Below are positions 48,618 through 57,973 of a stretch of 64,000 nt of DNA, one piece after another (the first letter of the stretch is position 1; each line of letters starts with the position of its first letter). The notes beneath the pieces were generated by a model that did no database searches, had not been told where the DNA came from, and worked only from the letters and a program-made list of their open reading frames with translations. Origin of the DNA: Renibacterium salmoninarum ATCC 33209 (GTDB lineage: Bacteria > Actinomycetota > Actinomycetes > Actinomycetales > Micrococcaceae); contig NC_010168.1 in assembly GCF_000018885.1 (NCBI RefSeq), positions 2,480,001 through 2,544,000 on the forward strand, read 5' to 3'. Made by a program: the position numbers and the translations under genes.

Positions 48618-48647
48618 GAAACCCTCCGGACACACCGGAGCGATTCA

Positions 48648-49208
48648 GAGCGGGGCGATGCGGCGCGCAATCGAGAGAAATTGCTCAATATCGCGGCGCA
48701 GATCATCGCCGAAAATGGCATTGAAGGCCTCACGATGGACGAGCTAGCGCATCGGGCTTGCACGGGGAAAGGCACAATATTTCGCCGTTTTGGTAGCCGA
48801 TCTGGCCTGCTTGACTCGTTGTTGAGTCATACCGAAGAGGACTTTCAACGATCTTTGATCTTCGGGCCGCCACCGTTTGGCCCTGGTGCACCCGCGCAGG
48901 AACGCCTTTTGGCTTACGGGCGCGCCGTGATTGATCGATTTGGCGTCAATGGAGAACTGCAACGAGCCGCAGATGCCGGTGGGTATCGCTTTAATACTCG
49001 AGTAGCATCCTTCCATCGAATGCACGTGACGATGTTGTTACGCGAATGCGGTGTGGGCGTCGACGAAGCCGGGTTGGCGCTAGTAATGCTCAGCGCTTTG
49101 CAGCCCAACCTACTGAACTACCAACGAAAAGAGGCCGGCATGAATGCCGACCATCAATTCGTATTATGGAGTTTTTTGGTCCAACGACTAGCTGGACCGG
49201 CTAACTAG
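48648..49208 (+). pseudogene. TetR-family regulator, start codon removed by IS copy 3
   Basis: The frame is open from the IS border as SERGDAARNREKLLNIAAQI and continues with the TetR helix-turn-helix MDELAHRACTGKGTIFRRFG, then a ligand-binding domain ending LVQRLAGPAN at 49208. Only the first few residues and the promoter are missing. A TTG at 48681 or ATG at 48735 could allow weak expression, but an N-terminal helix would be lost. It converges with alanine dehydrogenase, overlapping by four bases. The original target gene was probably next to the missing 5' side. Confidence 0.82.
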
Positions 49209-50317
49209 ACCAGCGCGTGCCAGTTCTCGGATAGCTCTAGGCCATGCGCCAAGGCGACCGAGCTGTTGGTCACCTTGCCGCCAGCCACGTTGAGGCCTGC
49301 CGCAAGCGCTGCATTGCTTTCCAGGGCAGCTTTTGCGCCCAAGTTTGCCAGCGCGACGGCGTAGCGCAGCGTGACGTTAGTCAGCGCGTACGTCGAGGTG
49401 TTAGGTACCGCACCAGGCATATTTGCTACGCAGTAGAACAGCGAATTGTGCACCGTGAAGGTCGGGTTTTCGTGCGTGGTGGGGTGGCTGTCTTCAAAGC
49501 AACCGCCCTGATCGACGGCGATGTCCACCAGAACTGAACCCGGCTTCATCCGTGCAACAAGTGCGTTAGTGACCAGCTTTGGTGCCTTTGCGCCGGGGAT
49601 CAAGACCGAGCCAATGACCAGATCCGCGTCGAGAAGCGACTTCTCGATTTCCAAAGTGTTGGAAGCAATGGTCTTCAGGCGGCCCTGGTAAATCGCGTCG
49701 AGCTCGCGCAGACGATTGATATTGATGTCCAAGATGCTGACATCTGCACCCAAGCCAAGCGCCATTGCGGCAGCATTGGTGCCAGCAACACCAGCGCCGA
49801 GTACAACAACCTTGGCTGGACGAACTCCGGGCACGCCGCCCAGCAGCACACCTTTACCGCCAGCGGGCGCCGTCAGCGACTGTGCGCCAACCTGTACGGA
49901 AAGACGACCTGCGACCTCGGACATCGGAGCGAGCAGCGGCAGTGCGCGGCCTTCCTGGACAGTTTCGTAGGCGATCGCCGTGACGCCGGACTTGACCAAT
50001 TCTGCAGTCAACTCTGGTTCTGCTGCGAGGTGCAAGTAGGTGAAGAGGACAAGGCCTTCGCGGAAGCGGTGGTACTCGGCAGCGACGGGTTCTTTGACCT
50101 TCATGACCATGTCTGAGCGGGTCCAGAGATCATCAGCGGATTCAACCAGCTGGGCTCCGGCAACTGCATACTCGTCGTCGCTGATGGATGAGCCAACGCC
50201 TGCGCCACGTTCGATCAGAACGGTGTGGCCATGACTAATAAATTCGTGCACGCCGGAGGCAGCGATTGCCACCCGGAATTCGTTATTTTTGATTTCCTTG
50301 GGGACACCGATGATCAT
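49205..50317 (-). CDS. ald: alanine dehydrogenase
   Basis: 370 residues from ATG 50317, preceded by CGGAG. It reversibly converts L-alanine and NAD+ to pyruvate, ammonia and NADH. Catalytic Lys and His lie in MVMKVKEPVAAEY and FTYLHLAAEP. The NAD-binding Rossmann motif is VVVLGAGVAGTNAAAMAL, and the conserved SVLVDIAVDQGGCFEDSHPT is intact. Upstream in-frame codons exist but lack conservation, so 50317 is chosen. It is divergent from a PucR-type regulator, the usual arrangement for ald/adeR. Intact. Confidence 0.96.
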   Translation of the reverse strand: MIIGVPKEIKNNEFRVAIAASGVHEFISHGHTVLIERGAGVGSSISDDEYAVAGAQLVESADDLWTRSDMVMKVKEPVAAEYHRFREGLVLFTYLHLAAEPELTAELVKSGVTAIAYETVQEGRALPLLAPMSEVAGRLSVQVGAQSLTAPAGGKGVLLGGVPGVRPAKVVVLGAGVAGTNAAAMALGLGADVSILDININRLRELDAIYQGRLKTIASNTLEIEKSLLDADLVIGSVLIPGAKAPKLVTNALVARMKPGSVLVDIAVDQGGCFEDSHPTTHENPTFTVHNSLFYCVANMPGAVPNTSTYALTNVTLRYAVALANLGAKAALESNAALAAGLNVAGGKVTNSSVALAHGLELSENWHALV

Positions 50318-50447
50318 GGTAAAACTCCGTTGTGAGTGCGATCTATAACCCTTTAACTTTAGGACCGAATGTGAGCTGGCGGACAGATGATCTTTTCTTG
50401 TAGTCGAGTGAAACCTTGATATTGCGCTGACTTTTCGGTCAAGTTGT

Positions 50448-50461
50448 TCGACATATGTCGA
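50448..50461. promoter_or_regulatory. perfect palindrome in the ald/regulator divergent region
   Basis: TCGACATATGTCGA is a 14-bp perfect palindrome lying 131 bp from the ald start and 34 bp from the proposed regulator start (50495). Its position between divergent genes fits an operator for the PucR-type activator or for autoregulation. Binding is inferred. Confidence 0.5.
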
Positions 50462-50494
50462 GCTGTAGTGCGTCAAGTATCGTATCCTGTCGAT

Positions 50495-51721
50495 ATGCCT
50501 CAGCACAGTTTGCGTAGTCACGATGTCGAAGGCCTGGTCGAGGAAGTTGCCATGGCTTTGGGCCGCGGCTTGTCGTTGGAAAATGTTGACGGTCTGCTCC
50601 TGGCTTACAGCTCAAATCAACCGCATGCAGATAAGGTCCGAATCAACTTTTTGTTGAGTAAACAGGTACCCGCTGACGTCAGCGCTTGGCAGCTTTCGCG
50701 TGGAATCGCCGTCGCTGTTCGCCCGGTTGCCTTGCCGGCAAACGAACAACTCGGTATGTTCGGCAGGGTATGTGTGCCGTTGTTGGTTCGCGGATACCGA
50801 GTTGGTTACCTTTGGGTCCAACAAGACGAGACGGAGGACTCGGCAACCGGAATCCTGGCGCAGCTTCCTGGCGTGCGCAATCAACTGGATCTTCTAGCCT
50901 CATTACTGCTCGATTCCAATACCGCTGAATCCGAGCACCGTCGAGGTCGCGAACAGGAATTCCTGGCCGCTTGTAACGGTGATGTGGCAGCCTTAGGCGG
51001 GATTTCTAGCTGGAAGGAAGTACATAATCGCGGCCCCTGGCAATTGATCTGCGCCGTTGATGTTTCTGAAGATTCGATATTAGCTTCAGATGATTTGATT
51101 GCAGCGACTCTGACGCACCGGAGTGCGGCTTTGCAAGCCACCATTGGTCTGGACGCGGCTCTATTTGCTGCTGGAACTGGCACGCACGCCGTGATGTTGT
51201 TTCGTGACTCTGTGGGGCGTGCCAATCATGCGGCCGCTTTAGTGCGGTATCAGCTTGAACTTGGCAAGCGCTTGGGGCGGTCCTCGACCAGAATGGTTTT
51301 TGGCATTAGCGAGCCGTTCTCGAATCTTTCCTTACTCGCCAAATCGTATCTGCAATCGAAAATTGCGGCTCAAGCTGGTGCGGTAGATCCGGGTCTTGGA
51401 GAACTGGTTGATTGTCATTCCGTAGGTTTCTATCAGTTGCTGGCAAGCGGTACTTGGGGCCGAATGAGCTCGGTTTACTACCGTCAACTCAATCAAAGCG
51501 ATCGAAACGCGGAGCTGATGCCGGTACTTGAACTGCTCTATGACAATAACGGCTCTGTCCAGGACGTGGCCGATCGGCTGCATTTACATCGCAGTTCGAT
51601 TTATAACCGACTGGCGCGAATCAAAAGCTTGCTTGGTGCTGACCCGCTGAACGGCTTGGTGCGGTTAGAACTTCATGGCGCGATCAAAGCCGAACGGTGG
51701 GCGCGGCGGCCTAGATTGTGA
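50495..51721 (+). CDS. PucR-type transcriptional regulator, probable activator of ald
   Basis: 408 residues from ATG 50495 (MPQHSLRSHDVEGLVEE). An upstream GTG/ATG-less extension to 50444 is less likely. An N-terminal sensory region and a central GGDEF-like domain lead to the C-terminal PucR helix-turn-helix, NNGSVQDVADRLHLHRSSIY followed by NRLARIKSLLG. Regulators of this class (AdeR in Bacillus, PucR-like in actinobacteria) activate alanine dehydrogenase in response to alanine. The divergent layout with ald and the palindrome between them support that assignment here. Intact. Confidence 0.85.
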   Translation: MPQHSLRSHDVEGLVEEVAMALGRGLSLENVDGLLLAYSSNQPHADKVRINFLLSKQVPADVSAWQLSRGIAVAVRPVALPANEQLGMFGRVCVPLLVRGYRVGYLWVQQDETEDSATGILAQLPGVRNQLDLLASLLLDSNTAESEHRRGREQEFLAACNGDVAALGGISSWKEVHNRGPWQLICAVDVSEDSILASDDLIAATLTHRSAALQATIGLDAALFAAGTGTHAVMLFRDSVGRANHAAALVRYQLELGKRLGRSSTRMVFGISEPFSNLSLLAKSYLQSKIAAQAGAVDPGLGELVDCHSVGFYQLLASGTWGRMSSVYYRQLNQSDRNAELMPVLELLYDNNGSVQDVADRLHLHRSSIYNRLARIKSLLGADPLNGLVRLELHGAIKAERWARRPRL

Positions 51722-51836
51722 CCGCTGCCAAGCTCTGGTGATTGTGGGCTGTGGTTATCGACGGCGCTTGCCTACTCAATTAGGGTTGAAGCAGTTTCGG
51801 ACGCTGCATCCACTGATTGCTGAATTGAGGATTTTC

Positions 51837-52997
51837 ATGGCCAATTTTGCTGATTACCAGTTAGGGATCTACCTTGCTGGCACGCAGGGCAGAAAGCCCG
51901 CCTTGCCAATTTCGAGCGTTGAGCTGGAAGCCGCGGCCCACAGCGAACTCGGCGCGGAGATACTGGGGTATGTAGCTGGCGGCGCTGGCGATGAGCAAAC
52001 CCAGCGAGCGAATACCGAGGCTTTCGCGAACTGGGGCCTGATGCCGCGGATGCTGAGGGGCGCGGAAAAACGGGATTTGTCGATTGAACTATTTGGCCAC
52101 CGTTACCCGAGCCCAAATTTTCCTTTGCCCAGTTGGCGTACTCGGCGTCTGCCGTGCCGACGGCGATCTAGAGACCGCGAGGGCAGCGGCAATCACCAGG
52201 GTGCCGATGTTTGCCTCGACTCTTTCAGCTGCACCGCTGGAACAGGTGCGGCAAGCTCAAGGCGGCACCCCTTGCTTTTTCCAGCTGTACCCGCCGAACG
52301 ATCGTGAGCTGACCGAGAATTTAGTCAAACGGGCTGAGCTAGCCGGATTTACTGGAATCGTGGTGACCGTTGATACCTGGGTAAACGGTTGGCGTCCTAG
52401 GGACCTAGCCAATGCGTATTTGCCGATGCTCCGTGGACTTTGCCTAGAAAATTATCGAACTGACCCACGGTTTCAGCAACTGGTCAACGCTCAACCAGGG
52501 GCACCGAACATGCCGCTGAGCTCACCTGGGCCGGGATCTTCGGCAAACCAACGCTGAGCTGGGGAGATATCTCCGCGATACGTGCGATGACCGATTTACC
52601 GTTGTTGATCAAGGGGATCTGCTCGGCCGAGGATGCCCGGCAAGCCGCAGATTTCGGTGCTGACGGCATCGTGTGTTCTAACCACGGCGGCAGGCAGGCC
52701 AATGGCGGCTTACCGGCGCTGTAATGTCTGCCCGACGTCGTCGATGCCACCGATTTTCCGGTGTTATTCGATTCAGGTGTGCGTACCGGTACCGACGTGG
52801 TTAAGGCGCTGGTGCTTGGCGCGAAGGCGGTGGGAATCGGTAGACCTTATGTGTACGGGCTAACGCTGTCCGGTGCCGCTGGCGTGGAGCATGTTATTCG
52901 GAGCATCCTCGCCGAGGCCGATTTGCTGATGGCTGTGGATGGTTACGCGAGCATTGCTGAGCTGACTCGCGACGTGCTGCATCGAGTCGCTAAATGA
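51837..52997 (+). pseudogene. FMN-dependent alpha-hydroxy-acid oxidase (lactate 2-monooxygenase-like), multiply broken
   Basis: ATG 51837 starts MANFADYQLGIYLAGTQGRK, with LGYVAGGAGDEQTQRANTEA and MPRMLRGAEKRDLSIELFGH. A shift near 52125 leads to FLCPVGVLGV and TPCFFQLYPPNDRELTENLV. Another near 52520 leads to LLIKGICSAEDARQAADFGA and the active-site SNHGGRQ. TAA at 52722-52724 then interrupts before [20 protein letters not shown]. All FMN-binding blocks of the family are recognisable, so the break-up is recent. It would have oxidised lactate or a similar 2-hydroxy acid. Its end overlaps the next gene by four bases. Confidence 0.88.
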
Positions 52998-54022
52998 GCG
53001 GCTCGCCAGCAATCCGGGCCGCCGTCGTCGGCTTTGGCCTAGCTGGAAGTGTCTTCCACGCCCCGGCCATCGCGGCCAATGCGGATTACAAACTAGTTTC
53101 GATTGTCACTGGGAATCCGCAACGGCGCAGCCAAGCAGAGCAGTCTTATCCAGGAGTCGCAATTGTTGACTCCTTTGAGCAGCTGCCGTTTTCGGATCTC
53201 GATTTGGTGGTTATCGGTACCCCACCAGATACCCATCTGCCGCTCGCACACGCGGCACTTGATGCGGGCCTGGCCGTCGTCGTAGATAAACCGTTTGCTC
53301 CCAGCAGCGCTGAGGCAATGGAGCTCGTCCAGCACGCCGAACGAGCGGGCGGATTGCTCACTGTGTATCAACATCGACGCTGGGACGGTGAAATTCAAAC
53401 GTTGCAGGGCTTGTTGCGCAGCGGATCACTGGGCGAGGTGTTCCGATTCGAATCGGCAATGGAACGTTGGGCTCCACAAATCAGCAAGCCGTGGAAGGCT
53501 CAAGGTGGGCCGGGAACCGGAGTGTTATTTGACTTGGGTACGCATTTGATCGACCAGGCCTTGCAGCTCTTTGGGCCGGTACAGAAGGTGTACGGCGAGC
53601 TCAACGCGCGCCGAGCTGACGGGCACAGTGATGACGATGCCTTTGTGGCCCTGTTGCATGAGAACGGTGTTCGATCACATTTGACCATGAACCTTAGCTC
53701 GGCACGGATTGCGCCCCGGATGCGTTTGTTGGGCAGCCAGGCTGCCTATTTCAAGCAACACGGCGACCTGCAGGAGGCTCAAATTCAGGCGGGCGTTGGT
53801 CCGGGGCAAGATCAGTATGGGATTGATCCGCAGGAAAATGGGGGTTTTTTGGGCTTAGGAGATACGGCGCAACCGATTGAGACCGTCCGTGGGAATTATC
53901 CGCGATTTTATGAATTGCTAGCCGCGTCGATTAACGAGTCAGGGCCGCCACCGGTCGATCCTCTCGACGCGTTAGCGGCCCTGCGGATTATTGAACAGAT
54001 CCGAACTCAGAACTCGTTTTAG
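52994..54022 (+). CDS. Gfo/Idh/MocA-family NAD(P)-dependent oxidoreductase
   Basis: 342 residues. The N-terminal Rossmann domain reads [20 protein letters not shown], with [20 protein letters not shown] and the catalytic-lysine motif VVVDKPFAP. The C-terminal substrate domain includes [18 protein letters not shown] with the conserved Asp/His. Family members act on sugars, inositols or similar polyols. The substrate cannot be inferred here. Its ATG overlaps the broken hydroxy-acid oxidase (ATGA), and its 3' end overlaps the convergent MFS gene by four bases. Intact. Confidence 0.92.
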   Translation: MSGSPAIRAAVVGFGLAGSVFHAPAIAANADYKLVSIVTGNPQRRSQAEQSYPGVAIVDSFEQLPFSDLDLVVIGTPPDTHLPLAHAALDAGLAVVVDKPFAPSSAEAMELVQHAERAGGLLTVYQHRRWDGEIQTLQGLLRSGSLGEVFRFESAMERWAPQISKPWKAQGGPGTGVLFDLGTHLIDQALQLFGPVQKVYGELNARRADGHSDDDAFVALLHENGVRSHLTMNLSSARIAPRMRLLGSQAAYFKQHGDLQEAQIQAGVGPGQDQYGIDPQENGGFLGLGDTAQPIETVRGNYPRFYELLAASINESGPPPVDPLDALAALRIIEQIRTQNSF

Positions 54023-55710
54023 AGCGCGGCAACTGCCTCTTCTTTAGCTGCTGAAGCTTCCTTTGGATCGGTGATCTTCTTCTTGGGCAAGAAGAAGGTG
54101 ACCAGGAAGGCTACGCCAACCAAAACGGCCGCGCTGAGCATCACCAAGTCGATGGACTGGGCGAAGCCGTTGCGAATCGGTTCGGTGAGGGCTTTATTAG
54201 CGCTGCGCAGCCAGGAGGTGTCGTTCAAATTGCTGGCACCACCGTTCTGCGCGTTCTGAATGAAGTCCAAGAACCCTTTGTTGTCTGGGTTTTTCACAAT
54301 TGCAGGATCTTTGAACATCGCGGCATAAGTAGGGTTCTTCATGGCATCGCCTAGGAGCGTGGCGATTTTGTCTTGCGCCGTGGCGAAGAGCATCGAGATG
54401 AACACTGCAGTACCCACGGTGCCACCCATTGAGCGGAAGAACGTTGCCGTAGAAGTAGCTACGCCCATGTCTTTCGGCGGTACAGCGAATTGCATCGACA
54501 GAGTGAGCGGCTGCATGCAGAAGCCCAGGCCCAGGCCGAAAGCAATCGCGATGCCGCCCGGTACGAGCAGCGAGGTGTCGACGCCCAGCAGCAGGCCCAT
54601 TGCCAAAGCAGATGCGCCAAGAATCAAGGTGCCAAGGATCGGGAACACTCGATAAGTGCCAGTCCTGGAGATGACTTGACCGCTGGTGATTGAACCCACC
54701 AAAATACCGACGGTAAAGGTGATCATCAACAAACCAGCTTCAGTCGGCGTGAGGCCAGCAACAAGCTGCAAGTACATTGGCAGCATCGCGATAGCACCGA
54801 ACATGCCAATGCCGATGATGAAGTTCAAAAGCGCTGAAACACCGAAAGCTGGGATCTTAAAGAACCGCAACGGGATCAGTGCCGAATCTCCAGCCATTCG
54901 TTCAGCCAGGATAAAGGCGATGATGCCAAGGACGCCTAGGCCATAGCAAAGGAACGATCCGCCTGAACTCCAGCCCCATTCACGGCCTTGTTCAGCCACG
55001 ATAAGCAGAGGTACCAAGGCCAAGGTAATGCTGGCAGCCCCCCAATAATCGACCTTTTGGCGTGCGCCTTCCTTCTTTGGCAGATGGAGGAACATCCAAA
55101 CCACCACGAGCGCCGCAAGGGCGATCGGGACGTTGATCAGAAAGACCCAACGCCAGCCTTCCAGCCATAAGATCTGCGAAGAACCGGCAAAGAATCCGCC
55201 AACTACTGGGCCCAGAACTGAGGAGATACCAAATACGGACATGAAGTAGCCCTGGTATTTGCCGCGGTCTTTCAGCGGAACAATGTCGCCGATGATGGCC
55301 AGGCCAAGGGACATCAAGCCACCAGCGCCAAGGCCCTGGATGCCACGAGCCACAGCAAGCTCACCAATGGAGTGGACAAAGCCGGCGTAAATTGACCCGG
55401 CTAAGAAGATTGAAATTGCGATGACGTAGAGCGGCCGACGACCGAAGATGTCGGAAAGCTTTCCGTACAGCGGCTTGCTTACCGTGGAGGTAATCAAGTA
55501 AGCCGTGGTGGCCCAGGCTTGGAGCGAGAGACCATTGAGGTCATTGGAAATGGTGTAGATGGAAATGGAAACAATGGTCTGGTCCAGTGCGGCGAGGAAC
55601 ATACCCAACAGCAGACCGACCAAAATGGTCATGATCTGGCGGTGACTGTATGCCTGGCCGGGTTCTGGAAGCCGTCTATTCTGGTTATTTGATGTCATCG
55701 TGTGTGACAC
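54019..55710 (-). CDS. DHA2-family MFS drug/proton antiporter (14 TM)
   Basis: 563 residues and about 14 membrane helices. The DHA2 motifs are visible: LDQTIVSISIYTISNDL in helix 1, GKLSDIFGRRPLYVIAISIF (motif A), GIQGLGAGGLMSLGLAIIGD and SSVLGPVVGGFFAG (motif C). Such EmrB/QacA-type pumps export lipophilic drugs or metabolites. GTG 55710 has GGAG seven bases upstream. ATG 55698 (MTSNNQ) is an alternative start. No regulator gene is adjacent. The C-terminal tail is charged ([13 protein letters not shown]). Intact. Confidence 0.9.
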   Translation of the reverse strand: MSHTMTSNNQNRRLPEPGQAYSHRQIMTILVGLLLGMFLAALDQTIVSISIYTISNDLNGLSLQAWATTAYLITSTVSKPLYGKLSDIFGRRPLYVIAISIFLAGSIYAGFVHSIGELAVARGIQGLGAGGLMSLGLAIIGDIVPLKDRGKYQGYFMSVFGISSVLGPVVGGFFAGSSQILWLEGWRWVFLINVPIALAALVVVWMFLHLPKKEGARQKVDYWGAASITLALVPLLIVAEQGREWGWSSGGSFLCYGLGVLGIIAFILAERMAGDSALIPLRFFKIPAFGVSALLNFIIGIGMFGAIAMLPMYLQLVAGLTPTEAGLLMITFTVGILVGSITSGQVISRTGTYRVFPILGTLILGASALAMGLLLGVDTSLLVPGGIAIAFGLGLGFCMQPLTLSMQFAVPPKDMGVATSTATFFRSMGGTVGTAVFISMLFATAQDKIATLLGDAMKNPTYAAMFKDPAIVKNPDNKGFLDFIQNAQNGGASNLNDTSWLRSANKALTEPIRNGFAQSIDLVMLSAAVLVGVAFLVTFFLPKKKITDPKEASAAKEEAVAAL

Positions 55711-55859
55711 GTCGTGCTCCGTAGTCTGAGCTCAGGGATGCCCCATGCATCCAAAAAAATAGTTGCTTTCGTGAAACGAGAATATCCCCGGACTGCGGAA
55801 TTGTCGTTAATAAGTGGGTGATCTTCGCCGCATTGTGCGGGATCGAAGCAGAGCTGCGC

Positions 55860-56588
55860 CTAACGCGCAGCTTGCACCGGCGGCAGATCCCAGATCCATC
55901 CTGGACCCTTAGTGGTGCGTTGGGACAACATAAGCGATCCAGAAGCGATGGGCGAATCTAGCACCACTAAGCCGCGGATCTTCTGCCCAGAGGCGATCCT
56001 GGCCGGCAAGCCCAAGCCATTATCTAAGCAGGCATGCCCAGCCCTGGTGTCCAAAGTGCTAGTTACCGTTTTGCCGTCTGGGCCAATCAGATCGAATTCT
56101 TTAGGACTAACGCCAAAGAAGGGTTCTTGGGAGCTAGCGAGCGCTGCCCTGGTCTGGACCCAGAGCTCTACTGCAATGAAATGACCATTGCTAGGTTTGA
56201 TGTCAGTGTCCGTTTGGCACTTGTAATCGACGGTGATTGAAGCGACCGAAAAATCGACAAGCCGTTGTTGCTTGTCGTCGGTAACTGTTACGCCGGCCAG
56301 TTCGCCGATCTGTTTCTCTAAGCTGCCTTGCGAGTCGTAGACGCCCGGCCGGATGGCCTCCGGCAAAGTGAAGTCACTATTTGGTGTGACCGGAGTGTTG
56401 TCAGTGCCCTGCCGATTTTTACTCGAGGGAGAGCTTTGGGCGCTTGGTGAACCTTGCGCATTAGCGCTCGACGACGGTCCACTGAGACTGCTTGGCCCGT
56501 TCGCTGGTGAACAACCAGTGGCAATCAACACGAGTGAAACCAGCATCAGGGCCGGCAATGCGGCGGCGCGGCGTAATGACAAGTTCAC
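55860..56588 (-). CDS. putative lipoprotein with DUF4352-like domain
   Basis: 242 residues from GTG 56588. The lipoprotein signal ALPALMLVSLVLIATGC ends at the lipobox cysteine. A Ser/Pro/Gln-rich linker of about 40 residues follows, then a compact domain with VDFSVASITVDYKC, NGHFIAVELWVQTRAAL and FDLIGPDGKTVTS. That strand pattern resembles the immunoglobulin-like DUF4352 domain of surface lipoproteins, though this is a weak match by eye. Function unknown; anchored on the outside of the cytoplasmic membrane. It lies between two MFS transporter genes and is divergent from the second. Intact. Confidence 0.72.
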   Translation of the reverse strand: MNLSLRRAAALPALMLVSLVLIATGCSPANGPSSLSGPSSSANAQGSPSAQSSPSSKNRQGTDNTPVTPNSDFTLPEAIRPGVYDSQGSLEKQIGELAGVTVTDDKQQRLVDFSVASITVDYKCQTDTDIKPSNGHFIAVELWVQTRAALASSQEPFFGVSPKEFDLIGPDGKTVTSTLDTRAGHACLDNGLGLPARIASGQKIRGLVVLDSPIASGSLMLSQRTTKGPGWIWDLPPVQAAR

Positions 56589-56701
56589 TCCTTCGGCATT
56601 GCATTCAGATGTGCCGCCCGGTTGCGGTAGCTAGTTCAAATATTCCGGAGGGTAGGCTAATTCCAGATTACCCGGCAATAGCAAACTTTGGGAGGCAGTC
56701 G

Positions 56702-57973
56702 ATGGCGACAGAACAAGCTGGAGCGTCGGCTCCGCCGCCGCTGTCAGCGGCATTGGCGGAGCCGGTTGTTAAGGTCAAGCCGCTCTGGATTAGCTCGGTA
56801 GTGCTGGTCAACGTTGGCATAAACGCGGCGTTTTTTGGTCCGATTCAGGTACTTCTGGGTAATCAAGCGATCTCCTTCGATGAGAGGGACAAAGAGGCAA
56901 TCTTGGCTCTGGTTACCGGCTGTGGAGCTGCTGTGTCTTTAGTAGCCAACCCACTTTTTGGTTCCTTCTCTGACCGAACGACCTCCCAATTTGGCAGGCG
57001 TGTGCCCTGGGTTTTGGCTGGCGCAATCACCGGCACTATCGCGTTACTGGGACTTTCAGTAGCCCCAAGCGTTGCCGTAATGGCGGCGCTGTGGTGCTTA
57101 GCGCAATTGGGTTGTAACGGGATGTTAGCGGCCATCACCGCCGCGATCCCGGATCGAGTTCCGGTATCGCAACGCGGCGTGGTTGGCGGTGTGGCCTCAA
57201 TGGGCACGGTGATTGGCATCTTGCTGGGCGCCGGAATAGGTGCCGCGGCAGCCAAGAACTTCGCCCTCGGATACTGGCTTTGTGCTGCAGCGCTGCTGGC
57301 CGGCGTCGTACTTTATCTTTTGCGAAGTAACGACGAACAGTTGGGCAAAGCTGAGCGCGGTCCACTATCGCTAGTTGAGTTCTTCCGGGGATTCTGGATC
57401 AGCCCGCGAAAGTATCCAGATTTTGGCTGGGCCTGGCTAACTCGTTTCTTGGTTCAGTTTGGCGTCCAAATCTGCATTGTGTACTTGCTGTTTTTCTTGC
57501 GCGATAAGGTCGGGTACTCCGAGCCGGAATTTGGTGTGTTGATTCTTACCGGAATTTACGCCGTATTGACGATGATCACGGCTGGAATTGGCGGGGTCTG
57601 GACTGACCGGATCGGCAGGCGTAAGCCTTTCGTGCTGGCATCGGCAGCAATCATTGCGATGGCCGCTTTGACCTTGGCATTCTTCCCCAGCTGGCCCGGC
57701 GCGTTGCTTGGCGCAGCCATATTGGGTGTTGGCAACGGCACCTTTCTCGCTGTTGATCTCGCCTTGTTGACGCAGGTGCTGCCTGCCGCCGTGAGCCGCG
57801 GCAAGGACTTAGGTGTGATCAACGTGGCTAATTCATTGCCGCAGGTTCTCACCGCGCCAACCGCTTTCGTTTTCGTCAAAATGCTGGGCGGCTACGTGAG
57901 TCTTTATGTGATCGCTGCCGTCATTGGCTTGCTTGGTGCGTTTTTCGTCCTGAAAATTCAGAGCGTGCGCTGA
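56702..57973 (+). CDS. MFS transporter (SLC45/GPH-like sugar transporter type)
   Basis: 423 residues from ATG 56702, preceded by GGGAGG. Twelve hydrophobic segments are apparent. The cytoplasmic loop PLFGSFSDRTTSQFGRRVPW has the DRTxxxFGRRxPW form characteristic of sucrose/GPH-type carriers. The repeat in the second half is GVWTDRIGRRKPFVLAS, and FLAVDLALLTQVLPAAVSRG-KDLG is also typical. It probably imports a sugar or glycoside with protons (inference). The 3' end overlaps the convergent FAD monooxygenase gene by about 53 bases. Intact. Confidence 0.87.
   Translation: MATEQAGASAPPPLSAALAEPVVKVKPLWISSVVLVNVGINAAFFGPIQVLLGNQAISFDERDKEAILALVTGCGAAVSLVANPLFGSFSDRTTSQFGRRVPWVLAGAITGTIALLGLSVAPSVAVMAALWCLAQLGCNGMLAAITAAIPDRVPVSQRGVVGGVASMGTVIGILLGAGIGAAAAKNFALGYWLCAAALLAGVVLYLLRSNDEQLGKAERGPLSLVEFFRGFWISPRKYPDFGWAWLTRFLVQFGVQICIVYLLFFLRDKVGYSEPEFGVLILTGIYAVLTMITAGIGGVWTDRIGRRKPFVLASAAIIAMAALTLAFFPSWPGALLGAAILGVGNGTFLAVDLALLTQVLPAAVSRGKDLGVINVANSLPQVLTAPTAFVFVKMLGGYVSLYVIAAVIGLLGAFFVLKIQSVR

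Larger units (their letters stand above)
47302..48647 (+). mobile_element. IS3-family insertion sequence, copy 3 (IS994-like)
   Basis: 1346 bp, with left end TGAATCGCCCCGGTGTGTCC at 47302 and the inverted right end at 48647. Flanking triplets GGC and GAG do not match. On the right it removes the start of a TetR gene. On the left is a 158-bp stretch (47144-47301) with no recognisable gene. Differences from copy 2 include CAT for CGT in orfA (His for Arg) and a His for Tyr change in orfB. Confidence 0.92.
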
